DNA from: Strix aluco
Taxonomy: Eukaryota; Chordata; Aves; Strigiformes; Strigidae
Assembly (NCBI RefSeq): GCF_031877795.1
Contig: NC_133943.1
Location: 9,045,001 to 9,109,000 of the forward strand
Direction: 5' to 3'
DNA length: 64,000 nucleotides
The notes beneath the pieces are model-generated. The model was not told the DNA's origin, made no database searches, and worked only from the letters and a program-made list of their open reading frames with translations. This document shows, one piece after another, positions 47,440 through 62,516 of this stretch. Each line of letters starts with the position of its first letter. Positions within the stretch are counted from its first letter, which is position 1. Both the position numbers and the translations under genes were made by a program.

Positions 47440-50062
47440 CTGCAAAGGAAAAAAATTAACACACATGAAGATTAGCATCAAAACTGAGAAACACATGAAA
47501 ACTTAATAATGACACTAGTGTGTATCTCACTTAATGAGATACCTCTACAGGGTGGGAAAGAAAACATCTTTAGTGCAGAAGTTACCCTGAGGACACTATC
47601 CAACACATTTAAGTTATCTTTAAGAAGGTTTTATTATTCTATTAGTCTTCAAGAATACAGATGAGAAACGAGGGATTACATTACAGCTGGATTCAGTCCA
47701 GTAAAAATCGGTTTTGGTCAAATTAAAATCCAAACTGAACCACTAGAGTCAAAGCTGATAGCTTGCCCAACTAGATACCATTTGCTTACAGGTTTGTATG
47801 GTGCACAGTAGTTATTTGCAAAAGGCTTTATAACTCTATCAAGAAGCAGGTTTTGTTTTGGTTTTTTTTTTTGAATGAGTGCTGCAAGAGAAACTCAAGA
47901 ATATCAATACCAAACAGGTGTTAGTAAAAAAAAAAACCTTAAAAAAATTCACACATAAGACTGAAGGGAGATGAGATTCACTAGACAGTCTGTTTCCTAA
48001 CTTGAATTTATTTAATTAAGGGAAAACAGCAGAAGAAGAAAAGCTGCAGAGCACTCCGTATTATGATTAAAGCAATGCAAATACTATAAGGAGCTCAGTC
48101 TGTCTCTACAAGAGTTCACAGAAAAATGTAACTTGGAAAAAGGAAGCAATTTTTCCCGTATCAGTCATATTTAAATAGTCAATACGTGATTTTATTATTT
48201 TTTTAAAAATGAATCTCTCAAACTGGTAACCTTCAATTATAAGCCCAACAACCTCCTTTGTGCCCCTAAAAACATCCAGATACATTTGACAACAAAATGA
48301 TTTTCCATATATTTTAAGGTAAGTGATGAGGCCCAAAACATCGTTCAGACAGAGAATGTTTGAAAAACAGCTCTCTAGCTCAGGAGCAATATAGCACACA
48401 ATAATGAAAACATCAGGAAAACTAGTGAATTCTGCTTTCCCTACATACTTTGCAGTGTATTTGAAATAACTTAAAAGTTACATGTTTACACCTACTGTAT
48501 CAAAAGTTCCTTAACTGTTAAAAGTACATCATACAACTGGTTTCAGAAGCTAAAAAAAACCCTGTAAGATGACTGCGTTCAACACAAATCATCCCATAAA
48601 GTCAAACTGATTAAATTGTAGCAAAGATCTAATGATCTTGCAATGCAATGTGGAGAAGGCACTTGCTGCTTAAAAACCTCCTCTGAACCTGAAAGGATAA
48701 GAAAAAAAATCCCTAAAACCAAGATGCTTAATAGTCATCCCTCTGTCCATGTAGGAGTTGGCACAAAGCAGCATTCAAGCAATACCCGTTCAATTTTATT
48801 TGGCATAAGGATAGCAAAGATCTTGGAACTGGGAGTTATAAACAGCAGAAACAAGAACGAGATCCCCTTAAGTCTGAAAGGGGACACAGAAGGTAATTGT
48901 TAAAACAGAATAAAATTCCTGGACTTAATCTTGGATTCTCAGCATGAGAATTCCTGCTGTCAGATTCTGATGTATGATTTTATTCAACTTTGTGTCTAAA
49001 GAGAGCGTAAGCTACATGACTGAATAAATAATCAGCAAGCTAACAGAACCTATCTATATAAAAAAAAGCATATAGGAACACAGCAGTAGTTATGAACAAC
49101 AGCAATTAAGGTTTTACAAATTCATTTATGCTAAATGCACCTCAAGCTTTTGTTTCTGACATTTTCTTTACCATACATACAAATGTAAACTAATGCCACC
49201 TTTATTTCCCATATGCATGGAACGTTAAAAAAAAACCCACAATCCCAAAGCTACAGGCTTCAGCGCTTTGCAGCTTTCAGTACACTAGTTCCCTTGTCCG
49301 AAGCAAGGAAAGGCAGGGAGTTGAATGGAAAGGTTCTGTTTGTTTTTATAACCCCTCCTTAAGCGCTTGTTTGAGAGACTTGATGGAGAGCTGGGGGGGA
49401 AGCATAAAATGAAGCATTTCCTTCATTTCTTAGAGCAAAGAACTTAAGAATGGAAAAATGCATGAAAAGATGCAAACTTATTGTAAAAAAAAAAAAAATA
49501 CCAGCATTAGCTACGGAAGAGCTCAAAGTGTATGGCTAAAGCAGCATCGGGTTGAGAGGGGGAATTGGAAGGAAAACAAGGGAAATTAAATAATGTCGAA
49601 AGAAAGAAGAAGGTGCAGTTAAACCCCTTTAAGTACAGAAACATGTTCTATTTCTAAAACCCTCCTGCAGTAAAGTTATTGTTCTCAGCAACTAGGAGAA
49701 AGCTCTTTCATAAATGCCAAGATGAGATCTAATGGCACAAAGCATTCCAAAACAAAGTATCTTTAAGCCGCATTTAATTCAGCAACAAATGTAAACTTCA
49801 AGGAAAAAAAAAAAACACTGTTGTATAGTTTGGCATCATTCCAGGTCACTTAAAAATAACCATTTCTAAAAAGGTGGAAATACAGTTTTATTCTTCCTTT
49901 CCCATGTTTTCTATGGCCCTCGTTCCATGCCCTACCCATGATTCCTGTGACCTTTGCAACAAAAAAATAATTTACGTCCAGATGTGAAGGGAAAAAGTGA
50001 CTAGCTTGATTGCCAAGACTTCCTGTGATTGATATAAATTTAATATCCGAGGACACTTTCAG

Positions 50063-50077
50063 ACACCAGGGGGGGCT
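50063..50077 (+). promoter_or_regulatory. CTCF-like binding site in CLINT1 intron 1
   Basis: ACACCAGGGGGGGCT matches the common CTCF core CCACCAGGGGGCGCT at 13 of 15 positions. It is isolated in AT-rich intron 1. Confidence 0.35.
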
Positions 50078-53000
50078 CTCTGATTAGTTTATACTGGGCA
50101 GCTTCCAGGGAATCGTGCTGGATTGCATGGACACAGTCTGCTTTGCAAACACACGGACATACAACAGTCAAGACTGACAGAAAGTCAGTCAGTGCTTAAA
50201 ACACCCTATTATCTGCGAAACGACATTTGGATTTACCCCAAATCGTTAACTGAAACCCTGCACAACTGGAATCTTGCGACAAGCACATTTACAGAAACTT
50301 TAACATGGACAAAGACATTAAACACGAGTGTATTTTAAAAGTTACATCCAAAATAAAAGGCACAGCAAATAAATGGGTTGACATTAACATTACAAACTGT
50401 TGCATTCTTTTCTGTTTGTCTTACATTTCTTTTAAGTCTATTAAATCAGACTAGTGTCAACAGATGATTTTTACTCTTTATTGTACCCCTCAAAAATTAT
50501 TTCAGTATTGTTTCTTTTGAAAAAACAAAACTGTTCAGAAGAGCCAAGAGAGGGCACTGTCACATCTCTATGAAACAGCAAGCACGATGACAGTGAGCAA
50601 AACGTTAGCTTCTAATTTCTTGCAAGAGAACACTCAACTTTAAGTGTTTGTATCCACAATTTATAACACTGAATAGGTAGCTGAAGTCTGAGACTAAATT
50701 CTTCCACATGAATAAATGGACACGGCTAGTGAAAAAACAGTGCACCTCCAATTGCATCAAGCAGTAAGACACACTTCCTCTTAAAAATAAAAAAAAAGTT
50801 AGAAGTTTTACATGCATTTTATAAACTATATTTTAACATATTTTGAAACTGATGTACCATAGATGAAATACCCTCAAAATACTAGTTTGAAAAACGCAGA
50901 CAAACTTGTAGACAAAGAAAAGTCTTTCAAAGAATTCAAACTTCAAAACAATTGAAGCAAATAGCTTCAAATTTTGTTCTAAGTTACATTTTGAGATTTG
51001 TAAGTTTGAGATAAAGCTGTCATTTGATTCCAGGTGCCATATTCTATAGCGTGCTAAAGAACAGAAAATAAGCAAGAAGAGGAGAGGGGTGTGAGGGGTG
51101 AGAGGAAGTATTGAACATACCACACAAATGTATAGTTTAAGGTAAAAATAATGTTTAGTTGGTGTTAGGAAGAGCAAGCAGACAAGCAAGGGGGAACAAG
51201 AAGCTCTGTACCCACCCATATAAAACTAAGGGGATCAGAGAAGGTACCAAGGTCCAGCCAAAACATTTACCAAGTATCTGCCACTTCAACCTTTACAGTT
51301 GCAACTGTCCAAAAAGCACTCTAGCTTTCAGACATAAATACTACAGGTCTGAGATTGTCCTCTGAGCACTATTCTTTAAAACACAGAAATGAAAGGTAGC
51401 TCGTGGAAGGCCTGCTTGAAAAAAGCCTTACAGACTGATGGAACATCTCACAGGATGACATACAGAAAAGGCATACTTTACAACAGGTCCTGTCTTCCTC
51501 CTCCCTTATCAGCAGATACTGAATGTAACCCACAATGCCGACATAAATACACACAAGTGATAAATATATCTGTAGAAAACTTCTATTTGTGTTCAATTTC
51601 AACATACTCCAGTATAAGGCTGTAATAGATGTATTTTGGCTACTCTGGTCAGGCTTCTGACCTTACATAGTAATACACGACTCAAGCTACTGATGTTCAG
51701 AAGGACAATATTAGTGAGGATGAGGTGTACGCTGCTCTCAGTTACATATCAGCCCTTCTTCAGTGTTTTTTTTTTCCATAAAATAGCTACAAAATAAACA
51801 CCAAAACCTTTCCTCTTCCAGTTTGAAAACTTAAAAAAAAAAAAAATCACTTTTATGCCAGAAAAGTGAAATCATTGTATTTCTGCCCAACATTCTATCA
51901 AAAGAATTAAATAATCACAAGATCATGAACTGAAACTTTTGTTTCAGAGTGAAAATTTTTCATTGTTCAAGACCACAAGGTATTTTCTACAAATTCATAC
52001 GCTGCAACTGAAGTCAGCTCAATTATCTGTTAGGAGATTATCATCACTTATAAAATATTACACAACTGTAACTATACTGCTTCTAGTAATAACTTCCAAT
52101 TGGTAACATTACAGCCAGCTTTGTTGTGCTTGAACTAATTATTCCACATCAATCACTGCTGGTTCCAAACTTAAAAAAAAAAAATCAACCCCCTAAATCT
52201 CTCTGTATCATATCCCTTGAATCAGGAACACTTTGGAAACATGGATGTGGAAACACAAGACTGAACAGTCAGCAACAGAAATGGAAGGAGTCTCTTTTCT
52301 CAGTTGATCTCTAAATTTAACCACCAAACACTATGGTTAACCCTCAAACAACATTTCATAACAGTGATTTACATACACTACAAGCAAACCTGCTAAAGAA
52401 AAAGGCACACCAATTTTTTGTCTTTGTTCAGTCAATTCAACACTTCGGTTAGAACCTTGCATGCAGCACATAGCACTTGCAAGAGTAAATAAAATAGTTC
52501 AGTGTCCATGGACTTCCCCAAAGAACGCCACACTGTTAGGTATTTCTACTTCATGCTCCCTGGCATCTCCTATATCTTCCAGGCTTTTTCCATGGTCAGT
52601 GGTGTTCTGTTCCCTCATCACCCTGACAATACATTCAGGCGCACGAAATCACAGCTCATAAAGGAAGCTTACAGCTCACTGCTAGATTTTGGGAGCAATG
52701 TTCCTTTGAAGGAAGTATTCCTAAAATAAGTGTTCATCAGGAAAGCGGTAGAGAACTCTATCTCACAAAGCTTCAGATCTTCAAACAACATGTAAACTTA
52801 GCATTTGGTATTAATGCTCAAGTAGCAGCAAAGTCTTAAACATGCAGAAACCTTTAAATAGCACATGCATAGGAAGCATGCAATAAATATGTGCCATCAG
52901 AAAAGAAGATATTTATACATTAAAGGTAATGAAATAATACTAAATATCTATTCATCCATCTATTCAGAATGGAACTTACTTTAAAACATATTAAGGCATC

Positions 53001-54375
53001 AGAAAGCCTAACAGATCTTAGTCTGCACAAACTTAAAAGCCTTGAATATGCCCTGGGGCAGGAGTCAGACCACTCCATTAAAAGCACCATTAGGATTAGA
53101 GTTGCTATTGATGTGGGTGGTGTCACTGAGGACACAAGTACAACTCTGGACATTAGATCCACAGAAGATTTGTGAAATGCCATGTCTAATCTTGTGAAAA
53201 CTAAAATAAACAGAAGTCACAGAGAGGGTACATTACAACAGTTTCTTTATAGTGATGATAAAGGTACTGGATTGGACAGGGTAAACCTAATTAGAAACAC
53301 TTCTCAAACCTCTGGGAAGCTGCCCACTGTGCTGAGGGACTGAGCAGCAGGAACAAGAAACCTGGTTACATAGTTAAAATTTTTTTTTCAATGTATATTT
53401 CAAACCAATTACAATATCATGTATACATGGGACTCCTATGTGCATAATATTATGCCTTTAACTATTACTCCAAGGACATCACTGGATTATGCACCTTCTG
53501 TTTTCCTTTTTTTAATTTTACAACTGGGAGCACTAAAATACTAAAGCTGAGATGAGAAACTTTCTACATTTTACCACCATTAACAGTTTCCAAAGAGACA
53601 CCATTCTGCAAATATCTGTTTAAAGACTAAGTGCAGAAGGAAAAAAAATATAAGCATTACACACATGTATGTCTATCATACATATAGTTTGAACACTAAT
53701 GCTATTCAAAACAAATAGCAACACTAAAGAAATTATATTTTTTGAAAAAATAGTCTCTTAGAGGGGGAAGGGTCTGGATGAACAGAGGACAACAGAAGCT
53801 CTGTTACTGTACAGCACTATGTAGTGTGGTACCAAAGTCTTGCAAGAAACAAATATTTTAACCTTTTGTTATTTGAGGTGCCAAAACAGAATAACATCAT
53901 TTTATCTTTTAAATAATTGTGTTTAGCATTATCCTTTCAATAAGCAGTCTCATATACTAATACTTCAATCTCATTCTTTCTGTAATTTTGTTAGCAGCTT
54001 CTTTATTTTTAGAAAGTCTTCTCCTCAGTTCCTATGACTTTCACAGTGAATAAAAGCAAAGCAAACTTTAAATTTGGTCCATGACAGAACAGATGTTACT
54101 GACTCAGAATAAAATCCCATCACCTCACTTGGTGACAAAGCAAAGGAGATTGTTACAGTAACAGTCTCTGAAGTCCACATGGACAAAACCCAGTAAGAAT
54201 ATACTTGCACAGCTCCACACTGTGCTTCTTGGATTTAAAAATGAATAGATTGCATTGTCCAACCAGAAAGGACCATAAATGGCATCTGAAAGATAAATGG
54301 TTAAGAAACCGTTAAATTACAGCATAAGGAAAGTTTGCTTTAACTCTAACTGAATAAGGAAGAACATATGCAGCT

Positions 54376-54399
54376 TTTTATTCATTTATTTATTTATTC
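54376..54399. repeat. TTTA/TTCA tetranucleotide repeat
   Basis: Six consecutive four-base units of TTTA or TTCA type; a short simple repeat in intron 1. Confidence 0.85.
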
Positions 54400-57300
54400 A
54401 TCTTGCATATCTCCATGTAAACATTGCTACAATTTTTATGGAAAGGCACATAGGTAAGAACAGGAGTGCTTTCTCATACGGATGAGTTGTGACCAGCGTG
54501 GTGGTAGCTTCAACGTAAACCTCTGAACAAAGGCAGCAGTAACTTACATCTGGAGGCTGAGCTAATGCTCTGCTCCTACAGTTAAAGTGCTGGCTTTGTC
54601 TTCCAGCAGCTTATTTTCTCCTAACAGTTGGGCTGTCTGCTCCCTTCCAGCTGAGCAGCTAGCAGTCTTCCACTATAAGACAAGACAGGGACCCACTGGC
54701 TATTGTTCATCTCATCCATGGTGCATGTTCTAGGAACACTATCAAAAGACAACAGCACCAATTTATTTTCAGATCTCCCAAAGATCAGTACAGGGGCTGA
54801 CAACTCAAGGCAAAAATATATGTATAATGTAGCTTTGCTTTTAGACATTGGAGACTGCATCCATATTCTTTTTTTTTAAAGAATGAACAAATGCGCTATA
54901 AAATAACATGAGCAAAGTGAACATTCAACATCTGGAGAGGAGATAAGGCAGACCCCAGTAACATTTTCATGATATAGTTATCTAAAAGACCCCCACACAC
55001 AGACACATGTGCATTTAAGATGAAGCCTTTGGAGGGGAGAGAACACACCATCTTATCCCCACCATTCATTTTCTATGAGTCATGCATCTAAACTATTTTT
55101 AGTATCTAGATTAAAAGGTTCCTGTAAAGCAGGATGGAAAGAAGATGGAAATGTTTCTGAGAATGCTAAAAAGTTATTTTAATATTAAATGATCAATTTT
55201 TAAACTGTGTGCAGAAGTCAGTTTCAAATACTGAGAGTACACAGTAAACAAAAAAGCTAAACAACTCGTCTGAGTACAGGATACATCTCCCCCACTCCCA
55301 GATGTGGGAATCTTGGCATCTATTAAATTGTTAATTAGTTTCCAGAAACATTTTTTCCAATTAAAAAAATCATTTAATACTTATCCATCTGGGCATGAAA
55401 TACTTTCAACAGAGCATTCGAATTGGTGAGCTAAAAACGAAACGCTGCCGCCCCACAGCGCGCCACCGCTCAAAACACTGGGGGCCTGCACACCATGCAA
55501 GCAGCACCTCCTAAAAAGGGGCATCATATATTAACTCCATTTATTTCTGTTACCATCACTTCCTTCAGGCTCTGAGGGATTCAAAGCTGATCAGTGGTGC
55601 AAACTTGTGTTTCAAGAAGCTGAAAGGATTTAAGACAAAGTCAAACCGAAAGATGCATTTCAGCACCAGATTTCACTGCCCTGTGACAGTCTGTCACTAC
55701 CTTCGAAAGCTCAACATGCTGACTGGTTCACAGACAGAGGACAGAAAGATAAGACATCATTTATCCACCTGTTTTCCCAAACAATATAATGGACATTCAA
55801 GAGTTTGTGTAGCTAATGTTACTAACAATTATTCAGAGAAAAAGATATTAATCACCCTCAAAATAAAGATGGTGCTGCTCTTCTCAGTGAACGTGTATAT
55901 TGAATCTTAGCCAGCATCTTTCTCTTTGCTTGGTGAAGTCAAACTAACTAAAAAACATGTAACAAACTTAATGCATTTTCATTTTGCTCCTGTCAGTAAT
56001 GTCACTTTTGTTATAAAACATGCAGCTTAGATTTAGAGCCTTACAGATGAAACATATGGATACCAACTATGAAGCCAGCAGTCCACATTCAACGAAGAAA
56101 CAGATGGGTACCCATCTGCCAAAATGCCTGGTGAAATACCTCAGGTTACACAGAGGTAACTGCGCAACATTAGCTGATACTTGACCATTTGAAGTTACTT
56201 ATTTTTAAGTCACTCCTCAGAAGCATTACAAATATGACACCAGTCAATCTAGTACCTGAATACCAGGTATTATTACAGACCTTCTATGCAAGTTGCAGTT
56301 ACGCTCTTTCTGAACAATGATACCAACTTCATAATGGTACAGTAGGATCTGAAATACATTTTCAGCTTTTCAAGTTAATAGTTTCATAATTTATGTGGCA
56401 GATGTGCAAGGCAAACTGCACAGAAAGAGATAAGCCAAGAAAAACATCCTGATGGCCACAAATGAATTACGACTTGTGGGAGGAAGGAACTATAAAGCTA
56501 TTTCCTGTGCCTTACAACTTCTAATCACAAAAGACTACCAAGTAAACAAGATAACCCCAAATCCACCACACACACACTTTCAAAAAGAACACTGACTTTA
56601 AGAATTAAATTGAAGTCTGTTAAGAAAACTGAGAAGATCTCTCACAGAAACCACTGCACATTGCTGAAGTTTTCCTTTTCAAAATCACTCCCCCTCAAGT
56701 TACCCAACTGCAGCTTGCTATATTCTTAATGTTTTTGTAATCACTATGCTACAGCTGAAGCAGTTTTTACAGATGTTGGGAACATCAGACAACTGGTAGT
56801 TTTAAAGCATATTTGTGCAAGGAAAGAACACTTACCCTCCAAGTTGATTTAAGACTGATTTCACCTCCCCTACTGCAGATTCCCTACAGCATGTAAGTGT
56901 TCATACTTTCCTATTCTTATATAAAATCATCCCTTGTGATTTACACCAACAGATACATGGCTGCTTTAAATATCTTAATTTGTCAACAATTGTAGAGTGG
57001 CAATATGTGGTGGTAAATAACTTCTCAAACTCACTAAGGATTTTGCCATGTTAATACTATCTACTGTCATTCTATACCACCTCTATATAAAGTATTTCTT
57101 CATCTAAAGCCCAGGCCCATTCCTTTATTTCCTCACTCTTTATGGGATGTTTTGGTTCCAAACACTCACCCTAACATTCTTCAGTTAGCATCCTCTTATC
57201 TTCAATGATTAGACTATCTTCACTTCAAATACACCTTTCCACAGTTCCATTTTTAACGGCTTAGTAAGTGTTGTCATTTTGCTTATTATACTTCATTCAA

Positions 57301-60300
57301 AAAAACCTTCTTTAAAAGGTAACTTACCAAAATAAATGTTATACTCCAGCAAGTAGAATGAATTAAAATACTTCATTTTAACTTACAATGTAAGAAGAGC
57401 ACAACAGTATTTCCACTGTTTTTCAGTATTAAAGTCACATTTTTAATTTCAAATTTTAGTAGAACTTAAGAGTACAATTACACCTAAACCATTCTTGTGA
57501 CAAATCCAACTAATCTTAAGCATGAAAACCAATTTCACAATCAAGTGGAAGAAAGCTGCCTTTCAAGCAACATTTGACACTTTGGTGGGATAGTTACATG
57601 CTAAAACAGCAACTCTGGTTTTGATTCAGACAGAAAGGCGACACTGTTACTGCCCTGTGCAAGTTTTCAGTCTCCTTGCACTCACGTGAGCGCATATCTG
57701 GCATATCAGATTGAAGTCACTGCTTCGTAGCTCCTATTCCTGTGGATTTAATTGCTTTCAAAGTTCAGTACACCATGGTTAAACAATAGCAGCCATACAG
57801 TCAAAAAAGAAGTGGAATTACAAAACTTGGATAACCTTCTGTAAATGCAGAACTAAAGAGATTTCCATCTGTATGCTGTAATCACATGACTAGATTTATT
57901 TTTGCTCAGTCCTCAGACTTGCTTTGCTACTCTGTTCCTTACACTTCAGATTTTTTCTGTAAGAAACAAGCTGCAACAATTTTAAAAAAATATTTTTGTA
58001 CAGTTACCTACATTTCTTTACAGAATTCAGTCAGATTTTGCATGTCCTCCTTCAAGACTCAGCAAGAGCCACTATGCATTTTCTGTCAAGTGCTGCATCT
58101 TTAATTTTTTCATATTTGTGATCCAATCAGGTAACATGACTTATACTGAAAACAAATGTTTAACCAAGTAGGACAAAGAGTAAGACAAATCTAATTAAAA
58201 ACACACTTTCTGTAGAGGTTTTTTATATGAACAAAATAACCAGCACAAAAAAGTCAATCCTGATAAACACTGCTAGACCATTATAACATGAAACTAAAAT
58301 TTAAATACATTATTTTGGGAGACACTGAAACACTCTTCACCATAGCTTACACTGCCTTTCTTTGTATTTTGTTGTATTCATATAACTTCAAGAGTAACTT
58401 TCCCTGAAAATAAAATGCTCTTTCAGGTGTTCGTAATGTGTTACGTTAGTCATCTTCTGACTAAGGTATCTAATGCTACTTCCTTCTTTGTATGTTAAGA
58501 CTCCAATCCCACAGCTCAAGTAGTTTAAGTGTGTACAGAACCCTTCAACAGATATTCACAAGTACTCCCAGTCAGTGAGCTTTCAGGATTGGGGCTCAAG
58601 GTTTTAATGTTGAGAGAGAAGTATTTACAAGAAGAATGAAGTCTTACCCTTAATTCAAAACAAGAAATAAAAGGGTAAATTTTCGAGCACAAGCAAGTTG
58701 TAGTTACACTCAACATGAGGCAACAATAAGCTTTGAAACTCTGTGGCTGTGTACCTCAGACGTCCTACTTCTGATCATAAAAATTTTTGAGTGACCTTGG
58801 ATGGAGGGGGAAGATAGAAAAAAAACCCCACCAAACAAACAAAACCATAAAACCAACCTCACAGTAAAAAGAATACTCCAACAGTAGCTATGACACTCCA
58901 AATCCTCCAGAATGTTGTGTAATGACCTCTATACTTAAGAGACATGCCTCCTACTCCCAAAATAAAGGTTTTCAGAGTGTCAAAAGAGCTGTGTCATTAG
59001 TGCTTTAACATGATCCCCAAAAGATACCACTCCTTTGATAAGCCCCCCTCACCTCTAAAGCTTCTGCAATTCTGCACTTTGTAACTGTTCACTCACTATT
59101 CATGAGACTTATTCACCAAAAAACTTCATACCAGGGTTTTCTGACACCACAAAGAGCATGTAACAGTAGCAAGTTTATGGTAATATAACAACTGGTCAAG
59201 GAAACCTCCCAATGCTATGCATGCTTGAAGTATATTAGCTCAATAGTTACAGATAAGAGATATGGCGCAGACCTATTCAGTGTTACTAGTCACACTGAAT
59301 TCTAAATAATCCAAATTTTCCTTACTCAAAGAATTGTTTCAAATATTTGCCAACTGACAGAGTATTTGATGTGGACAGAAGAATGCACAGGCAATAACAT
59401 GGAGTTCAATATTGACGAAAACCACACACCCCCAACATTAATGGACCATGCTTAATGATCCTTACAGTTTCAGCTATCCCTTCATTGCAAACTGAGTATC
59501 ATTAAGGCATTTCCCTAATTCCAAATTTATTACAAATTAAGCATTACTCTAAACACATGCTAGCAGTTCCACTAGGGAGAGCTGATTAAAGTTTAAACAA
59601 TGCAGGTGCTGAAGCTTTTAACACACAAACCGATCATTCTCTGCTACTATATAATCATTTTGGCACTGTGACATCCCATGCACCCCTGTACTTCGCCACA
59701 TCAATCATCTTCTGCAATACTTCTGAGAGGAATAAACCTGAGTACAGATAACTCCTCTAAACCAACAGTAAGCACTTTCACAAGCTCTTCTCTGATTAGA
59801 TCCAGAGGCAAGGTACAGGTAAGGTTACCAGATCTGTCTGGAGTCCCATTCTGAAAGCACTACCCTTGCTCTTCCAGCCTGTCCAAGGGCTCTAATTCCT
59901 GACAGCTCCTCTCCCTGCCCCTTCAGGCTCAAGGCAATGAGTCAGACAACAACATCCCAACTGCACGTAAACCATACATGTCAAACACACCCAACTTTTA
60001 CAACACAGGTTGCACTCTATCCCTAACACCCAGACTAGCTTTGAAGGGCTTGCAGTTTCCTTCTACCTTTGACTCCAGAGCTATGACTCTGTACTGTTCA
60101 CATTTCATCCGTGATGTCGCAAAGTATTGACATCATATTACCCAAGAAAGCCTGAGACTTCTATCTCATCAACAACAGAACCTAGAAGTATGGTCCAAGT
60201 AGCAGGTGAAGCAACTCACCTACTACCTGAAAACCTTCAGCTGCTGTTTTAATACAGCCTTGTGTTCTGGAAAATGTCTTAAGACTAAGGCAGAAGCTGC

Positions 60301-62516
60301 ACTGCACTTTTCAGAGTAGGAGAAAGGAAGAGGAAGCAACAGTTTACACAAAGCTATCAAATTGCAGGCTCATAACCAGTTGTTCTCCTTCATTTGTTCA
60401 AGTGTCTTTCAGTGGAATTGCTATGCAGGAGGTATTCAGTAGGAGAAACAGACACTTGAGACTACTATCTTCATCTTTGTTTTTCTGAAGTGAACCACAC
60501 TATCATTTACTGATCTTATTGCTAAACACACTGGAATTAATTCTATAGTTGCTGATGTTTGCAAAAACCCCACAACATCAGCATCGTATTTCAGGCCTTC
60601 TGTTTCCTGAAAATAATTAAAATCAAATCAGAAAATGAATAACTGATGTCAGTACAGAGAAGCTGACTTCTCAAAAATCGGTTCCTTACAGTCTGCTTGC
60701 TTACTATTTAAAGCTTCTGAAAGCAAGAACTATTTCATGCAACACTACAATACCTGCTACACTCAATAGCTCTAATCCACCTGCCGTGTTGCCTTTCATA
60801 TCTAATACCAAAATCCCACCGAGAAAAGACTGTTACATCTGTCAATTTAAGGAAGACACTGTCTTTAAGTAAGACTACATGGACTATGTCTGTATGCAAG
60901 AACCTTAACTCCACTACTCAAAGCCGTAAGAGGAACACAATTTAAACTCTGTTTCAGTGTCTCCAAGAGTATCTATCTTCCTTTCCCTGTGAAGGAAGCT
61001 ATTCAAAAACTAAGCCTTTCCCTGCACCTCACCTTGCTAACAAGTAAGAACAAGAAATTCAACATCTTGTAAAATTAAAGTGCAATTAAGACTTTGCAGT
61101 CTCCCAGTGAATACTTTGTACTTCTTTAGCAAAAGCAGGGCTGTGCAGTGGAAAACCTGTTCAGTATCATAATCTCTGACAGTATCAAAAGATGCCTACT
61201 GTATCATATAAAAAAAGTAAAGGGAAGTATGCAGTGATAACTCTGCAGAGTAAGCTGTGAGCACCCAACAGTTTACATCTAGGGGCAAAGAATTCAGGGG
61301 GATTTCCAGCTATGCCTTCACCTTTTGCCCAGTGCTCCTTCAGCATCTTGTGGCCCTGAAGGTGCTCTCAGACTTTGTGCTTTCCATTTGTTTTGAATTA
61401 GGCTGTATGCTTTTCACAAGTTCTTCTTCAAACTTGCTCACCTGTTTCAGTTTTGTTTTTACATGACAGTGACTAGCAACTCTAAACTTTGAATTTTCTG
61501 CAAATGGACATTTCAGCTTTCTGAAAGACATGTTTTTGCTTTATTTCCTTAACCCTCCTCTTCACCAATGATGTTTCTTTTTCATCACTGTCTTTGAGAA
61601 GTGATAACAGTTTTGTTATAAGCCACCAATATAGCATTTTCAGTATGTACACATCACCTGCAAGGATTCCATTCTTCAGCATGTCCCTGAAAGTTTGAGA
61701 TTTTTTAATTAAATTCCTAATTTTATGTAAGCAATCTTTTTGAAAAAATGTACCCCCAAGTGTTTTTTCTTTATGCTTCTGTTGCTCACAAAAATACTTT
61801 TAATCCAAGTGCTTTATGTTCACTATTACAGAGTGGCTCTAAAAGTAATACCCTGAAGCAGAATCAATGCACAGCTCAGGATCAAGCCAAGGCTTACCAC
61901 TTCTGCGTTTTTCACTAGCTCTTTGGTGAACCAGACACCGAGCATTTCAATGCGTACTGTCCTCAGTATAAGATGCTGATGCAATGTGTATCTAACCTAC
62001 ATAGGATACATGAAGTCACCCATTGCTATCACATTTCCTGCCCACATCGCCTCTCTACCATCCACATGGGGTGGGAGGGTATCAAACAGTACAGTTCTCT
62101 TCCTGTTCTCACGCCTTTAGTCCTGAATTTTCAGTTCACTGGGACTGACTGGTTGACACAGTTTGCTTGTTAATTTGGCCTGAAAAGGTTTTCTTCAGCG
62201 TGTTGCTCATCCGTTCAGCCGTGCCTGTGTTATTTTGTGCTTAGCCTATAACAGAGTCCTGCTAACCATGCTGTTTTAAAATGGGACACTGACAGAACAG
62301 ATTTATCCAAAACTTTTTGAAAGAAAAATATTTCAGGATTCACCTTATTCTCAGTCTTCTAAAATTTGTCTTATACCAAGACAGATACCCTTTGTAACAG
62401 ATGTACATCTCATACAATAGACCTAGAAGAACTATTTTTCCCTTTACCAACTGGAGGCCTTACTCTCATTAGTTATCTCATGATCAAGTTAATTTAGTAT
62501 GATCATAATAAAGTTA

